The position numbers and the translations under genes are program-made. Positions 10,451 to 18,198 of a stretch of DNA of 64,000 nucleotides are shown one piece after another. Where the stretch lies: assembly GCF_001514125.1 (NCBI RefSeq), contig NZ_KQ948552.1, forward strand, positions 285,489 to 349,488, given 5' to 3'. A model generated the notes under the pieces. It ran no database searches. It was not told the origin of the DNA and saw only the letters and a list, made by a program, of their open reading frames with translations. The first letter of the stretch is position 1, and each line of letters begins with the position of its first letter. The stretch is from Streptomyces longwoodensis. GTDB lineage: Bacteria > Actinomycetota > Actinomycetes > Streptomycetales > Streptomycetaceae.

Positions 10451-10686
10451 AGGTGATCATGGCAATCCGGGCCGGGCGGTGGGGGTGTCGGGAGCGTGGC
10501 CAGGACGCAGACCCTCGTAGCGTGCTCCCCTAGTCCAGGATGCCGAGCGCAGTGTCCGGCCAGCCGTGGACGCACGCCGGGACCTTCTGGCGCACTGCTG
10601 CCGGGTTGCCGGGCGATACCGGCCGCTCTTGGGCTGCAGCCCAGCACTCGCCCCTGTGCACCGCAGGGGCGGCTGACCGTGCTGGC
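10451..10686. other. Non-coding junction DNA
   Basis: No frame here has convincing coding character. It lies between the broken transposase and a stranded gene fragment, and is best read as scar tissue of repeated insertion and deletion. Confidence 0.4.
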
Positions 10687-10860
10687 TTACGCCTGTGTAT
10701 GTCGGGGTTCGAAGTTGCCTGAGCCTTTGCGGCTGCGGATGAAGTTGTTCACGGTCTCGCGGTACCAGTGGTACTCGAGGACGCGGGGCTTCTTGCCGTC
10801 GTCGGGGGTGCGGTCGGCGAAGGGGATCTGTCCTCGCTGGTGTGCGGGCAAGATGTCGGG
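10687..10860 (-). pseudogene. C-terminal fragment of an unrecognised protein
   Basis: The leftward frame ending with TAA at 10687 reads like real protein over its last 50 or so residues (for example PRVLEYHWYRETVNNFIRSR, then GNFEPRH), with aromatic and Asn codons that are unusual for a chance frame in this GC-rich DNA. Upstream of about 10860 the frame passes into the antisense of the helix-turn-helix fragment and loses sense. I do not recognise the family. It may be the tail of a gene cut by the same rearrangement. Confidence 0.35.
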
Positions 10861-11347
10861 GCTGTGGTCGGGCAGGCCGGTCTCGGTTCGGCTGGATGAC
10901 CTCGAGGTGATCTGCACGGTGCTGGGCTGCCAGCCGTGCGACCTGCTGCACCGGGAACAGGCCCCGGCCTGCGCTGCACCACCGGCCCACAATCGGCAGA
11001 CGGCCCCCCAGGTGGCCCCCCAGGCGGAACCCGCAGCCACCTCGGCCGCCGCGGCGGTACCGGTCGAAGGCGTCGCCTGCTCTCGCACTGGGTGCGGCGC
11101 GGTGCACAGCGCACCGGCGTCCGTGTCTGGCCCCGCCCGGCCTGCATGCCCGGAGCAGGACCGGCCCGCAGGTCCGGAGCCGGACTGCGGATGCTCGTCG
11201 CCGAGCCGGCCGCATGACGCCTGTCCGCCGCCGTCTTCAGGCGCGCAGGATGCCGTTGCCGCCCGTACGCGCCCGCTGGCGCCTAGGGGATCGGCCGGTG
11301 TGCCCTCCCCGCGCTGGCGGGTGCAGCGGCCGGAGCCGCCGGCATGA
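10853..11347 (+). pseudogene. Helix-turn-helix regulator, 5' truncated
   Basis: The reading frame contains SVRLDDLEVICTVLGCQPCD, the second half of a Cro/CI-type helix-turn-helix (recognition helix followed by the V-L-D-L-E-I-C helix). The first helices that should precede it are absent; the sequence before about 10860 is unrelated. An ATG at 10853 could start a shortened protein, but it lacks a good ribosome site and half the DNA-binding domain. The rest is a low-complexity Ala/Pro tail. The stop overlaps the start of the next gene as ATGA (11344-11347), so the two genes were translationally coupled. In related elements such a regulator accompanies the integrase. Confidence 0.55.
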
Positions 11348-13112
11348 GCACCCAGCCGCAGACGATGTGCTGTGTCTGCGCGGTGCGGCCCGTGGCGATG
11401 GCGCGGGTGGAGTTCTGTTTCACCTGCTGGCCGGGCGGCCCTGTCACTCCGCCGCCTGGCCTGCGGTGCGGCTCGCGCAGCCTGTATTACGCCTCGGGGC
11501 TGTGCCAGCACTGCCATCCTTCGGCGATCCCGCCGCCGGATGCGTGCCGCAACTGTGGTGCCTGGGGGGCGAGGCGGCATTTGAAGTGGCTGTGCAAGGG
11601 CTGCAAAGGCTGGTGCCGTACCCATCCCCGGCGCGGGGCCTGCTGCCTGTGCGGGCACGACAGTGTCCTGGATCCTGAGGGGCTGTGCCGGCTGTGCCGC
11701 AAGCAGGCCGCTCTCTACCGCGCCACCTACGGTGTGCACGTCCCGCTGGAGGAGACCAGCCGCGGCTGGCAGCAGCTGTTCATCGCGGACCTGTTCACCC
11801 GCAACGGCGCCCCAGACCACGCGCCGGGTGCCCCGGCCGTCCCTGCGTACCGTCGGCCGCCCCCTCCTCTTGCCCGCAGCAGCCGCCCCCGCCCGCGCCG
11901 CTGCTGGGTTTCACTCAGCTGCTGCTGTTCGAAACCGCGCGCACCCTGCGCCCGCGCGGTGTCGCCGAGCTCACCGCCCGCGCCGATCCCCGCCTCGCCA
12001 ACTGGGCGGAGCAGTTCACCACCGCACAGGCCCGGCAGCTTGGCTGGAGTCCGGCCACCATGGGGCAGGTGAGGACTGGGGTGCGCTGGCCGCGCAGCAG
12101 CCGGAGCACCCCGGTCACCATCATGCTCGGTTTCCAGAGCGCCCCCGGCGCTCTCATCGCCGCCAACGACACCACTGTGCTGGCCCTGGCCGGCCTGCCG
12201 GTCACCCATGCCCGGACCGTTCTGGCCGACGCGGGCCTGCTCACCGACGACCGCCTGCCCGCCGTCATCCTCTGGGCGCGCCGACGCCTGCGTGATCTGC
12301 CCGCGGCGATCCGCACCGAGATGGACACCTGGGTCCACATCACCCTGAACGGCCAGGACACCCCGCCCCGGCGCAGGCCACGCACTGCCATCACGGCCCG
12401 CGCCTACGTGGCCTGGGCCCTTCCGGCCCTGACCCACTGGGTGGCGGCCGGACGGCAGTCCCTGCGCGAGATCACCCCCGACGACGTCCGCGCAGCCCTG
12501 CCCGAAAACCCCACCGCTCGCTCCCTGATGGGCCGGGCGCTGCGCTCCATCTTCTCCCTGCTCAAAGCCCAGAAACTGACCTTCACCGACCCCACCCGCG
12601 GCATCAGCACAGGAGGCGTACCCGGGAAAATCCCCCTGCCCGTGCCCACCGACGACATCCGCCAGGCCCTCACCTCACCCCAGCCCGCCCGAGCCCTGCT
12701 CACCGCCCTGATCGCCTTCCACGGCCTGACTTCCCGGCACCTGCAGCACCTGCACCTCACCCACCTCGACCACGCCCATCTCACCGTGAACGACCGCTCC
12801 ATCCCCCTCGCTGCTCCCGTCATGCAGCGCATGACGGCTTACCTGGAGTACCGCTCGCAGCGCTGGCCGGCCACCACCAATCCGCATCTGTTCATCCACT
12901 TGCGCACCGCCGCCAGTGACCAGCCGGTCGGACCGCTGTGGATCAACCGCACCCTGGGGCCCGCCCTGACCCCCCGCCGGCTGCGCGAGGACCGCTACCT
13001 CGACGAAGCCCGTGCCACCGCAGGAGATGCCAAAGCCCTTGCTCTCCTGTTCGGCCTCGGCACCAAAGCCGCTCAGCGCTATACACGGACCTTTCACCCC
13101 CCGTCGCTGTGA
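11344..13112 (+). pseudogene. Zinc-finger site-specific integrase, frameshifted
   Basis: Two adjacent frames together form one protein of about 589 residues. The first (from ATG 11344) is packed with Cys pairs (CCVC, CFTC, CQHC, CRNC, CKGC, CCLC, CRLC), that is several zinc knuckles, and runs to QQLFIADLFTRNG. The second frame takes over between about 11820 and 11890 (LLGFTQLLLFETARTLR onward) and runs to the stop at 13112. Its C-terminal half (TAYLEYRSQRWP, then NPHLFIHLRT, and AQRYTRTF at the end) resembles the tyrosine-recombinase-like integrases common in Streptomyces mobile elements. The frame change falls in a Pro-rich, C-rich run and could be a true mutation or a sequencing slip. It is coupled to the upstream regulator remnant by ATGA. 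Confidence 0.7.
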
Positions 13113-13757
13113 AGAGCCCGCAGTGTCGTGCAGGGCGCGGCAGGCACCAGACGTTGCCTGGCTGCAGGCAAGGAAGCCCGGCCCTCACACACCTCAGTGG
13201 GCGGCTTGTGGCGGGATCTGCAACTGGATTGTCAGCACAGTGCGCCGCAGCCGTGTTTGGCGCGGTCGATTGTCGGTGGGGGCGTGTATCGTTCGCTGGC
13301 TCCGCTCTCGGGCCGTCCCGAGATGGGCTGGCGGTATGTGAACCCCCGGCAAATCCCCTCAAAAACCGCTGGACGTACGTCCGGCAACCCACCCGGACGA
13401 GTGTGTGATGTCAGTCACGTCTGCTTGGTGAAAATGGGGAACTATTAGCGCGTTTTCCAATGTCTACCAGCGTGCTTTTGCGTACTGGGTGCTTGTTGCG
13501 CCTCGATCAACATGTGGGTACCTGTCGCATGAGCACAGGAAGGCAAGGCATAGTGGGGACATCACCTCCGCTGCATGTGACTGGCCTCACAAAGGTTCCG
13601 TTCTACTTGCGTACGTGGTGGTAACCGCATTCGGACATAAGAAGAGCCCCACCCGTCGCCCGCGAAGCAACCAGGTGGAGCTCTTCTTCGCACACCGTGT
13701 GCAGGCGGCCGACCTGTTCAGTCGGTCAGGCCCCGGCCGTCAGGTCGGGGCTTTCCG
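13113..13757. other. Gene-poor stretch after the integrase
   Basis: I see no credible gene in these 645 bases. Base composition is lower in GC than the flanks around 13390-13640. The only structure that stands out is the hairpin at 13639-13688. An attachment site could lie here, but only one copy is in view. Confidence 0.4.
13639..13688. repeat. Long inverted repeat (15-base arms)
   Basis: The arm aagaagagccccacc (13639-13653) pairs with ggtggagctcttctt (13674-13688) with a single mismatch across 15 positions and a 20-base loop. It could act as a terminator in either direction, or be a terminal structure of a lost element. Confidence 0.6.
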
Positions 13758-13886
13758 CTACCAGGGCCAGTTCCACACGATCTCGTAGATCGCGCGGACC
13801 AGGAGCCCCAGCCACCGGGTGGCCGGTTCGGGCCGGTCCCGCTTGCTGCAGCACAGGCAGTGCCCCGACTTGTCCAGCTCGGTCAT
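13758..13886 (-). CDS. 42-residue Cys-pair protein, hypothetical
   Basis: A small gene starts at ATG 13886-13884, behind a strong ribosome site (ggagatggggagaggg). The product begins MTELDKSGHCLCCSKRD, with three Cys and a His that could bind one metal ion, and ends in a short hydrophobic, Trp-rich helix (IYEIVWNWPW). A longer start at 13988 is possible but its extra residues are low-complexity and the ribosome site favours the short form. I do not recognise the family. Confidence 0.5.
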   Translation of the reverse strand: MTELDKSGHCLCCSKRDRPEPATRWLGLLVRAIYEIVWNWPW

Positions 13887-14618
13887 CGGGACCCTCTCCC
13901 CATCTCCTCTGGAGGCTGCGGATTTCGCAGCTCCGCGGTAGCCCACAGCCTTCGTGGACCCCGCGCGGGGCAGTCCACGCGTGTGCACAGGCCCAGGGGT
14001 TAAGGGGGTGATGCGACCTTACCGGAGCGCAACGGATCCCGAATCACGCCAACATCCGCACTAGCAGAACCGGATGCCACACCTCGTGACATCCTGAGCG
14101 GTCGCATACCTACCGGCCGTCAAGCTCAGGTGAAGCTCAACTCTCTCAGCAGGGAATTTGTCTGACGGTACGTCTTGAAGGCTGTGGCAGTTCCGACGAT
14201 CAACGTGCCGAAGCTCACACCCGGAGCGCGCAACGCGGAAAAACGCGCCCCCCACGCACTCCCGTACACGCCCCACCGGCAGTGACACACCGTCACCAAA
14301 GCGCGGCTCGCCGCACCGACCGCCGCCCTCCTGCCCCGCGCAGCACATGAACGACGCACAAGCCGCCGGCTCGCTCACCCGCCACGAGCCTGGGAGATCA
14401 GTCGCGCATCCGGTCCGACCAAGAGCCCCGGGGAGGAAAAGCATCCCCGGGGCCCGGCATATGGAGTCGTGGTCTTCAACGACGGCGGGACGAGGCCGTC
14501 ACGCTCTGGGCACCGAGTGCCCCACCTGCCGCAGCCAGTCCTGCTCGCCCTGGTCGCACCAGCGCCCAGAGCTGATTGTCAGACCCTGATGACAGAGTTG
14601 AAGGTGCCGGCGAAGGGA
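13887..14618. other. Gene-poor stretch with a strong hairpin
   Basis: About 730 bases lie between the small Cys protein and the 2H phosphoesterase. Candidate frames on both strands show no sensible protein composition. The one clear element is the hairpin at 14425-14453. Confidence 0.4.
14425..14453. terminator. Perfect 10-bp GC hairpin, probable terminator
   Basis: gccccgggga (14425-14434) and tccccggggc (14444-14453) pair perfectly around a 9-base A-rich loop. There is no T tract, which is usual in Streptomyces terminators. It lies downstream of the leftward phosphoesterase gene and may end its transcript. Confidence 0.55.
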
Positions 14619-15155
14619 TCACCGGAGCGCGAACGACGCCCGCTGCTGCCACCTTGTTCCGTCGTGGACCAGCAGATCGACCGACGACACACTGGCAGTG
14701 ACGGGAAGCCGGCTGCGAAGGTCGGCCTCGGCCTCCTCAAGCACGGCATCGTCCTGCCCCTGGGCGATGGTCAGATGCGGGATGACCTCGTCGAACCGCC
14801 CGCCGAACGGCGGGGTCTCCGGCCACCGGTCCGTGATCGCCTCGGTGAGCCGACGGAACGGGATGTCCGGTTCGGGGACGAGATACAAGATCCCCGGGAA
14901 TCGCCCGCAGTGCTCGAACCGCGTCTCGAAGGACCGGTGACGCCCAATCACTTCTCCGATGACAGCACAAGCCTCGTGGTCGACGCGACTCTCGTCGAGG
15001 AACGGAAAGAGGACGGTGACATGGGCCGGAACACCCGCACGGGCTGACGGGTCCAGCCGGTCACGCCACGCTCGAACAACAGGTTCTGCCTCGGGGATCC
15101 TCACGATGAGTCCCGACCGCCCTGCTTGAAACTCACCGGAGTCGTCGCCTGCCAT
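14619..15155 (-). CDS. 2'-5' RNA ligase / 2H phosphoesterase family protein
   Basis: The 178-residue protein has the two HxT signature motifs of the 2H phosphoesterase fold: H45-V-T47 (in AHVTVLFPF) and H127-L-T129 (in PHLTIAQG), at the normal distance for the LigT/ThpR-like group. These enzymes act on 2',5' or cyclic phosphodiester bonds of RNA or nucleotides in the cytoplasm; the substrate here is not known. Length is normal for the family, and the ATG at 15155 agrees with the start of the fold. It stands alone between scars of mobile DNA. Confidence 0.85.
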   Translation of the reverse strand: MAGDDSGEFQAGRSGLIVRIPEAEPVVRAWRDRLDPSARAGVPAHVTVLFPFLDESRVDHEACAVIGEVIGRHRSFETRFEHCGRFPGILYLVPEPDIPFRRLTEAITDRWPETPPFGGRFDEVIPHLTIAQGQDDAVLEEAEADLRSRLPVTASVSSVDLLVHDGTRWQQRASFALR

Positions 15156-15255
15156 CGCACATAAGTATCAGCGAGCCCAGAACGGCAGCGACCGGATTAC
15201 GGTCGCGAGCGGTTGAACCCGCGGCCGACACCTGACTCGACCCTCGCTCAGGTGG

Positions 15256-15340
15256 GGCCAATCGACTCGTTCACGACGAGTACCCAAGATCGCTAATCGG
15301 GGCCAGCGGAGTCGTTCCTCTGCGGCCAGTGGACTCGTTC
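15256..15340. repeat. Three 17-bp direct repeats, possible transposon end
   Basis: Three close copies of ggcca(a/g)(t/c)(c/g)ga(c/g)tcgttc occur at 15256-15272, 15301-15317 and 15324-15340 (ggccaatcgactcgttc, ggccagcggagtcgttc, ggccagtggactcgttc). Multiple short direct repeats inside one end are typical of IS21-type and similar transposons, where they bind the transposase. No transposase gene is near, so this may be a leftover end. Confidence 0.6.
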
Positions 15341-15446
15341 GAAGCCATTGGGCTGTGTGCTGAGTCGGTGTGCTTCGTTAGGTGGAGTGGCTTTTGGCGA
15401 CCTGTGGTCAGTGTTTCTAAGTGGTGATCAGGTTTGTTGAGCGTTC

Positions 15447-16055
15447 CTATGCGCTGGTTGTGGTGTTGGTGGGGTGGTTGAGCCAGTACAGGGCGGTGTC
15501 CATGTCTCGTGCGGTCCAGTGGCCGATCGGGGCTGGAGTGGCGGCCAGGAGTCGGTCGATCGCGTCTATGTAGCGGCGGTAGCGGCCGGGTGCGTGGCTG
15601 AGGGGGATGCCGAGGGTGAGCAGTCCGCTGTGGGCTCGCTGATCGTAGACGGCCATGCGTTCCGGTGCGGCTGCCGTGAGGATGGCGGACGCGAGGGCGT
15701 CACCGGTGCGGAAACCCGGTAGTGAGGCCAGGGCGGCTCGGCCAGCTTGTGCTGCCGAGCTGCGGTTGCGAGTGGTGTCCCGAACGGCGGCCGTGGCTGC
15801 GGCGGTTGCGCAGCGTACGTCGGCGTCCGCGAGCGCCATGAGTTCAGAGGCCCAGGGCGTATCGGCTCGGAGTCGCTTCCACATCAGCAGCGCTCCGATA
15901 TCGGCTTTGCCGATGTCCCCGCACTCGCGTGCGCGTTGGGTTACCTGGTGCAGCGTCTCGTCGTAGTGAGGGCTGACGGTGTCGGTGTAGGCCTGGTGGG
16001 CGGAGGCGAGGCGCTGCCATTGCTCGGGTCCGAGGGCGAACGGATTGTCTGTCAT
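15447..16055 (-). CDS. Hypothetical protein, 202 residues
   Basis: The protein is helical and Ala-rich with no signal peptide or membrane segment. The middle part (LPGFRTGDALASAILTAAAP followed by YDQRAH) has a faint resemblance to helix-hairpin-helix DNA glycosylases, with a Gly-rich turn and a later Asp. The resemblance is too weak for a call. The ATG at 16055 has a GGAG ribosome site. It lies 41 bases downstream of another small leftward gene, so the two may be one transcript. I do not recognise the family. Confidence 0.6.
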   Translation of the reverse strand: MTDNPFALGPEQWQRLASAHQAYTDTVSPHYDETLHQVTQRARECGDIGKADIGALLMWKRLRADTPWASELMALADADVRCATAAATAAVRDTTRNRSSAAQAGRAALASLPGFRTGDALASAILTAAAPERMAVYDQRAHSGLLTLGIPLSHAPGRYRRYIDAIDRLLAATPAPIGHWTARDMDTALYWLNHPTNTTTSA

Positions 16056-16096
16056 GGCTTGCTACTCCGTCTTGTGGAGGGCCCGGTCGGGGGTGG

Positions 16097-16291
16097 TCAG
16101 CCGCTGATGGGGGTATTGCCGCGGTGTTCGCGGAGTGCTTGGAGGATGCGTGCCCGGTGTTCGTCCAGGGAGTTGTCGAGAGCTGCTGCGGGGAGGTCGA
16201 GGAGTGGGCCGAGGCGGCTATACAGCACTTCGAGGCCGATGAGGGCGTCGAGGCTTTGCAGGGTGTCGCTTTCGATGACGGGAAACGGCAC
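16097..16291 (-). CDS. Hypothetical 64-residue protein, likely a gene fragment
   Basis: A GTG at 16291 gives a 64-residue helical protein (VIESDTLQSLDALIGLEVLY and so on). The sense-like sequence goes on upstream in frame (TPLDLLAVLLPPDRVPFP) right up to the stop of cbtA at 16338, without a start codon or room for a promoter. The simplest reading is that this is the tail of a longer gene whose front was replaced when the cbt locus came to lie next to it. Family unknown. Confidence 0.45.
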   Translation of the reverse strand: MPFPVIESDTLQSLDALIGLEVLYSRLGPLLDLPAAALDNSLDEHRARILQALREHRGNTPISG

Positions 16292-16337
16292 TCGGTCGGG
16301 TGGGAGGAGTACGGCGAGCAGGTCGAGCGGGGTCCGC

Positions 16338-17090
16338 TCAGCGCGCGGCCGGGACCGTGCGGCCGCCCGCGGTCGTCGCCGGTCCGGGGTTCAGCAGGCG
16401 TTCCGCCAGTTCGCCGAAGAGCAGGCCGAAGCCGGCCCACAGGACGGACTGGATGGCCAGCGCGGACAGCCGGAACCGCCACAGCAGGGCGGCCGGGAAG
16501 TCCCGGGGCACCTCATTGACGACCGGCAGGAACGCGAAGGCCACGCCGACGGCGACGGCGAACGCGGCCACCGCGGTGACGGTCGCCCACCAGGTGCCCA
16601 GACCGGGTGCGAGGCGCTTGCCCAGGAGGGTGGCCGCGACCGCGAGGAGGACGCTGAGCAGCATCATCAGGAAGTACAGCGTGGTCCGCTTGCCGATGGT
16701 GTCGGGGTCGCCGACCGACGGCGGGTTGGCCGGGTACTTCAGGAACGGCACGACGTAGACGGCGAGCAGGGCGCAGCCGGACAGCAGCAGCGCGGTGGCC
16801 CGCGGGCCGAAGCGGCCCACGCGGCCCAGCGCGAAGCAGTACGCGAGCGCGGCGATCCCGCCGAAGGCGACCCCGTAGACGAGGACGCCGGTGGCGAGGC
16901 CGGCGGTGGACTGCAGCGAGCGGGAGACGACTTCCACCTCGTGCTCGTGGGAGTGGCCGTCCTCGAAGGCGATCGCCCGGTCGACGCTCGGCTCACCGAG
17001 GAGGTAGGCGGCGACGAGGGCGAGCACGCCGGCGGCGAGGCCGGCGAGCATGCCCCGCACGAGGAGGTTCCTTACCGTTGCGGAGTTCAT
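16338..17090 (-). CDS. cbtA: CbtA, cobalt transporter subunit
   Basis: This 250-residue protein of the CbtA family is predicted to work with CbtB in cobalt uptake across the cell membrane, feeding cobalamin synthesis. About six hydrophobic helices are visible (for example residues 12-31, 67-88, 98-115, 134-155). A His cluster (H46, H48, H50 in DGHSHEHEVEV) between the first two helices is the expected metal-binding loop. The gene starts 22 bases after cbtB and should share its transcript and its cobalamin riboswitch. Length is normal for the family. Confidence 0.9.
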   Translation of the reverse strand: MNSATVRNLLVRGMLAGLAAGVLALVAAYLLGEPSVDRAIAFEDGHSHEHEVEVVSRSLQSTAGLATGVLVYGVAFGGIAALAYCFALGRVGRFGPRATALLLSGCALLAVYVVPFLKYPANPPSVGDPDTIGKRTTLYFLMMLLSVLLAVAATLLGKRLAPGLGTWWATVTAVAAFAVAVGVAFAFLPVVNEVPRDFPAALLWRFRLSALAIQSVLWAGFGLLFGELAERLLNPGPATTAGGRTVPAAR

Positions 17091-17112
17091 GGGCGGTGCG
17101 GCGTCCCCCGGG

Positions 17113-17334
17113 TCAGTGGCAGGGGAAGCCGAGCAGGTGGCGGGCGTCGTGCACCCACTCGTGGACGTCCGTGCCGTTGACCACGGAGGTGGCGCCCTGT
17201 TCGGCGCCGACGAAGTAGAGCAGGACCAGCATCAGGACGCCGAAGAAGACCGCCCAGGGCGCGATGGCCCTCAGGGGCAGCCTGGCGGGAACGGCGGGGG
17301 TGTTGGCTGTCGGCGGTGCGACGGTCTGCGCCAT
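17113..17334 (-). CDS. cbtB: CbtB, small cobalt transporter subunit
   Basis: The 73-residue protein has one membrane helix (about residues 24-43) and the CbtB C-terminal His signature VHEWVHDARHLLGFPCH (H58, H62, H66, H73), which is predicted to bind cobalt. The ATG at 17334-17332 is fixed by a perfect GAGGAGG ribosome site; an in-frame start further upstream would lie inside the riboswitch. It is the first gene of the cbtB-cbtA pair and is directly downstream of the cobalamin riboswitch. Confidence 0.92.
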   Translation of the reverse strand: MAQTVAPPTANTPAVPARLPLRAIAPWAVFFGVLMLVLLYFVGAEQGATSVVNGTDVHEWVHDARHLLGFPCH

Positions 17335-17374
17335 GGCAGAACCTCCTCGGGGAGCTCGCGTCCCCACTCGGTGG

Positions 17375-17510
17375 TGCAGTGGACGACGGCCACGGGTCTG
17401 ACTCGCGCGCCCCCTGAGGGAGGTGCGCACACAGTGGCGCGACCGTGCCGGGTTCCCACCGGCTTCCGTCTCGCCGTCGTCGATTCGGACGAACCGTACC
17501 GCGTGACGCG
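17375..17510 (-). promoter_or_regulatory. Cobalamin riboswitch ahead of cbtBA
   Basis: On the leftward strand the leader holds the conserved cobalamin-aptamer core: gaagccggtgggaacccgg, then the B12 box gcgccactgt (17431-17442 on the other strand), then gagtcagacccgtgg near 17390-17405. The ribosome site of cbtB follows about 40 bases later, so control is likely at translation or termination. High cobalamin should shut off cobalt import. The exact 5' limit is approximate. Confidence 0.9.
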
Positions 17511-17562
17511 CACATGGCCAAGACCGCCTCCCCCGCGAGGCCCCGGTAGGCGGGGGGCGCCC

Positions 17563-17943
17563 CTACGGGCGTCCGGCGCGCCGGGGCGGGGTGAAGGCGT
17601 AGAGGTCCAGGACGTCCGGCAGCGGGGCCACTCCCGGGCCCCCGGCACGCACCCAGTCGACGATGTCCTCCGTCGCCTCCGCGTCGTTGACGAGTCCGAG
17701 CCACACCGGCCGCGCGCCGGCGGCACGCCCCGCGGCGGACGGCTGGACGACGATGACGTTGGCCTGGTCGCACACGTCGAGGCAGTCGGAGATGCGGACC
17801 GGCACCTCCGCCCGCAACCGCGCGCTCTGCGCCGCGTGGTCCACTCCGGTCACCTTGGGACTGCCGCAGCAGCAGTCCCGGCACACGACGACCCGGCAGG
17901 GCACCGTTCCGCCGGCTGCTCGTCCCCTCGGTCGCTTCGGCAT
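17563..17943 (-). CDS. 2Fe-2S ferredoxin-like protein of the cobalt locus
   Basis: The 126-residue protein has the thioredoxin-like ferredoxin pattern: CRDCCCGSPKVTG near residues 21-33 and CLDVCDQANVIVV near 54-66, supplying Cys ligands for a 2Fe-2S cluster. The ATG at 17943 has a GGAGGGGAGGG ribosome site. It lies upstream of the riboswitch in the same direction, so it is probably a separate unit or is transcribed through the aptamer. Such small ferredoxins are often linked to cobalamin synthesis genes; an electron-donor role is inferred from context. Confidence 0.8.
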   Translation of the reverse strand: MPKRPRGRAAGGTVPCRVVVCRDCCCGSPKVTGVDHAAQSARLRAEVPVRISDCLDVCDQANVIVVQPSAAGRAAGARPVWLGLVNDAEATEDIVDWVRAGGPGVAPLPDVLDLYAFTPPRRAGRP

Positions 17944-18028
17944 GCCGCGTCCCTCCCCTCCCGGGGAGATCCGCCCCGGTGCCCGTGTCAGGGGTGATCA
18001 TCCCATCCAGGTCTCCTCCGCCACCGGG

Positions 18029-18097
18029 TAGGGGTGGCCGCGCCAAGTGCCCCGCCAGAATTAGGGGTTCGGGCGGCGGGACGGGTCCGCCTAGGCT
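18029..18097 (+). promoter_or_regulatory. Promoter of type II thioesterase with TTAGGGGTT box
   Basis: ttaggggtt (18061-18069) is followed after exactly 21 bases by a -10-like ctaggct (18091-18097). A second taggggt copy starts at 18029, 33 bases upstream on the same face of the helix. The same box and spacing occur ahead of the crotonyl-CoA reductase gene (20527-20563, other strand). The box sits where the -35 should be, as expected for an activator-dependent promoter. Confidence 0.6.
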
Positions 18098-18198
18098 GGC
18101 GCCGTCATGTGTGCGGGCCCGCGGGGCCGCCCGGTGAGCGAGGCGGAGCGTTCCGGTGCCCTGACACCGCGGAGCGCCTCCGGTGAGGAGTCACGTGG

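Noticed and set aside
14061..14589. Open frames at 14061-14444 (minus) and 14347-14589 (plus)
   Set aside because: Both are overlapping, have low-quality composition and no ribosome site; the plus-strand one also spans the terminator hairpin.
13113..15446. tRNA genes, attachment sites or CRISPR arrays around the integrase
   Set aside because: I looked for cloverleaf arms, repeat-spacer patterns and paired direct repeats and saw none convincing; only the 17-bp triplet and hairpins stand out.
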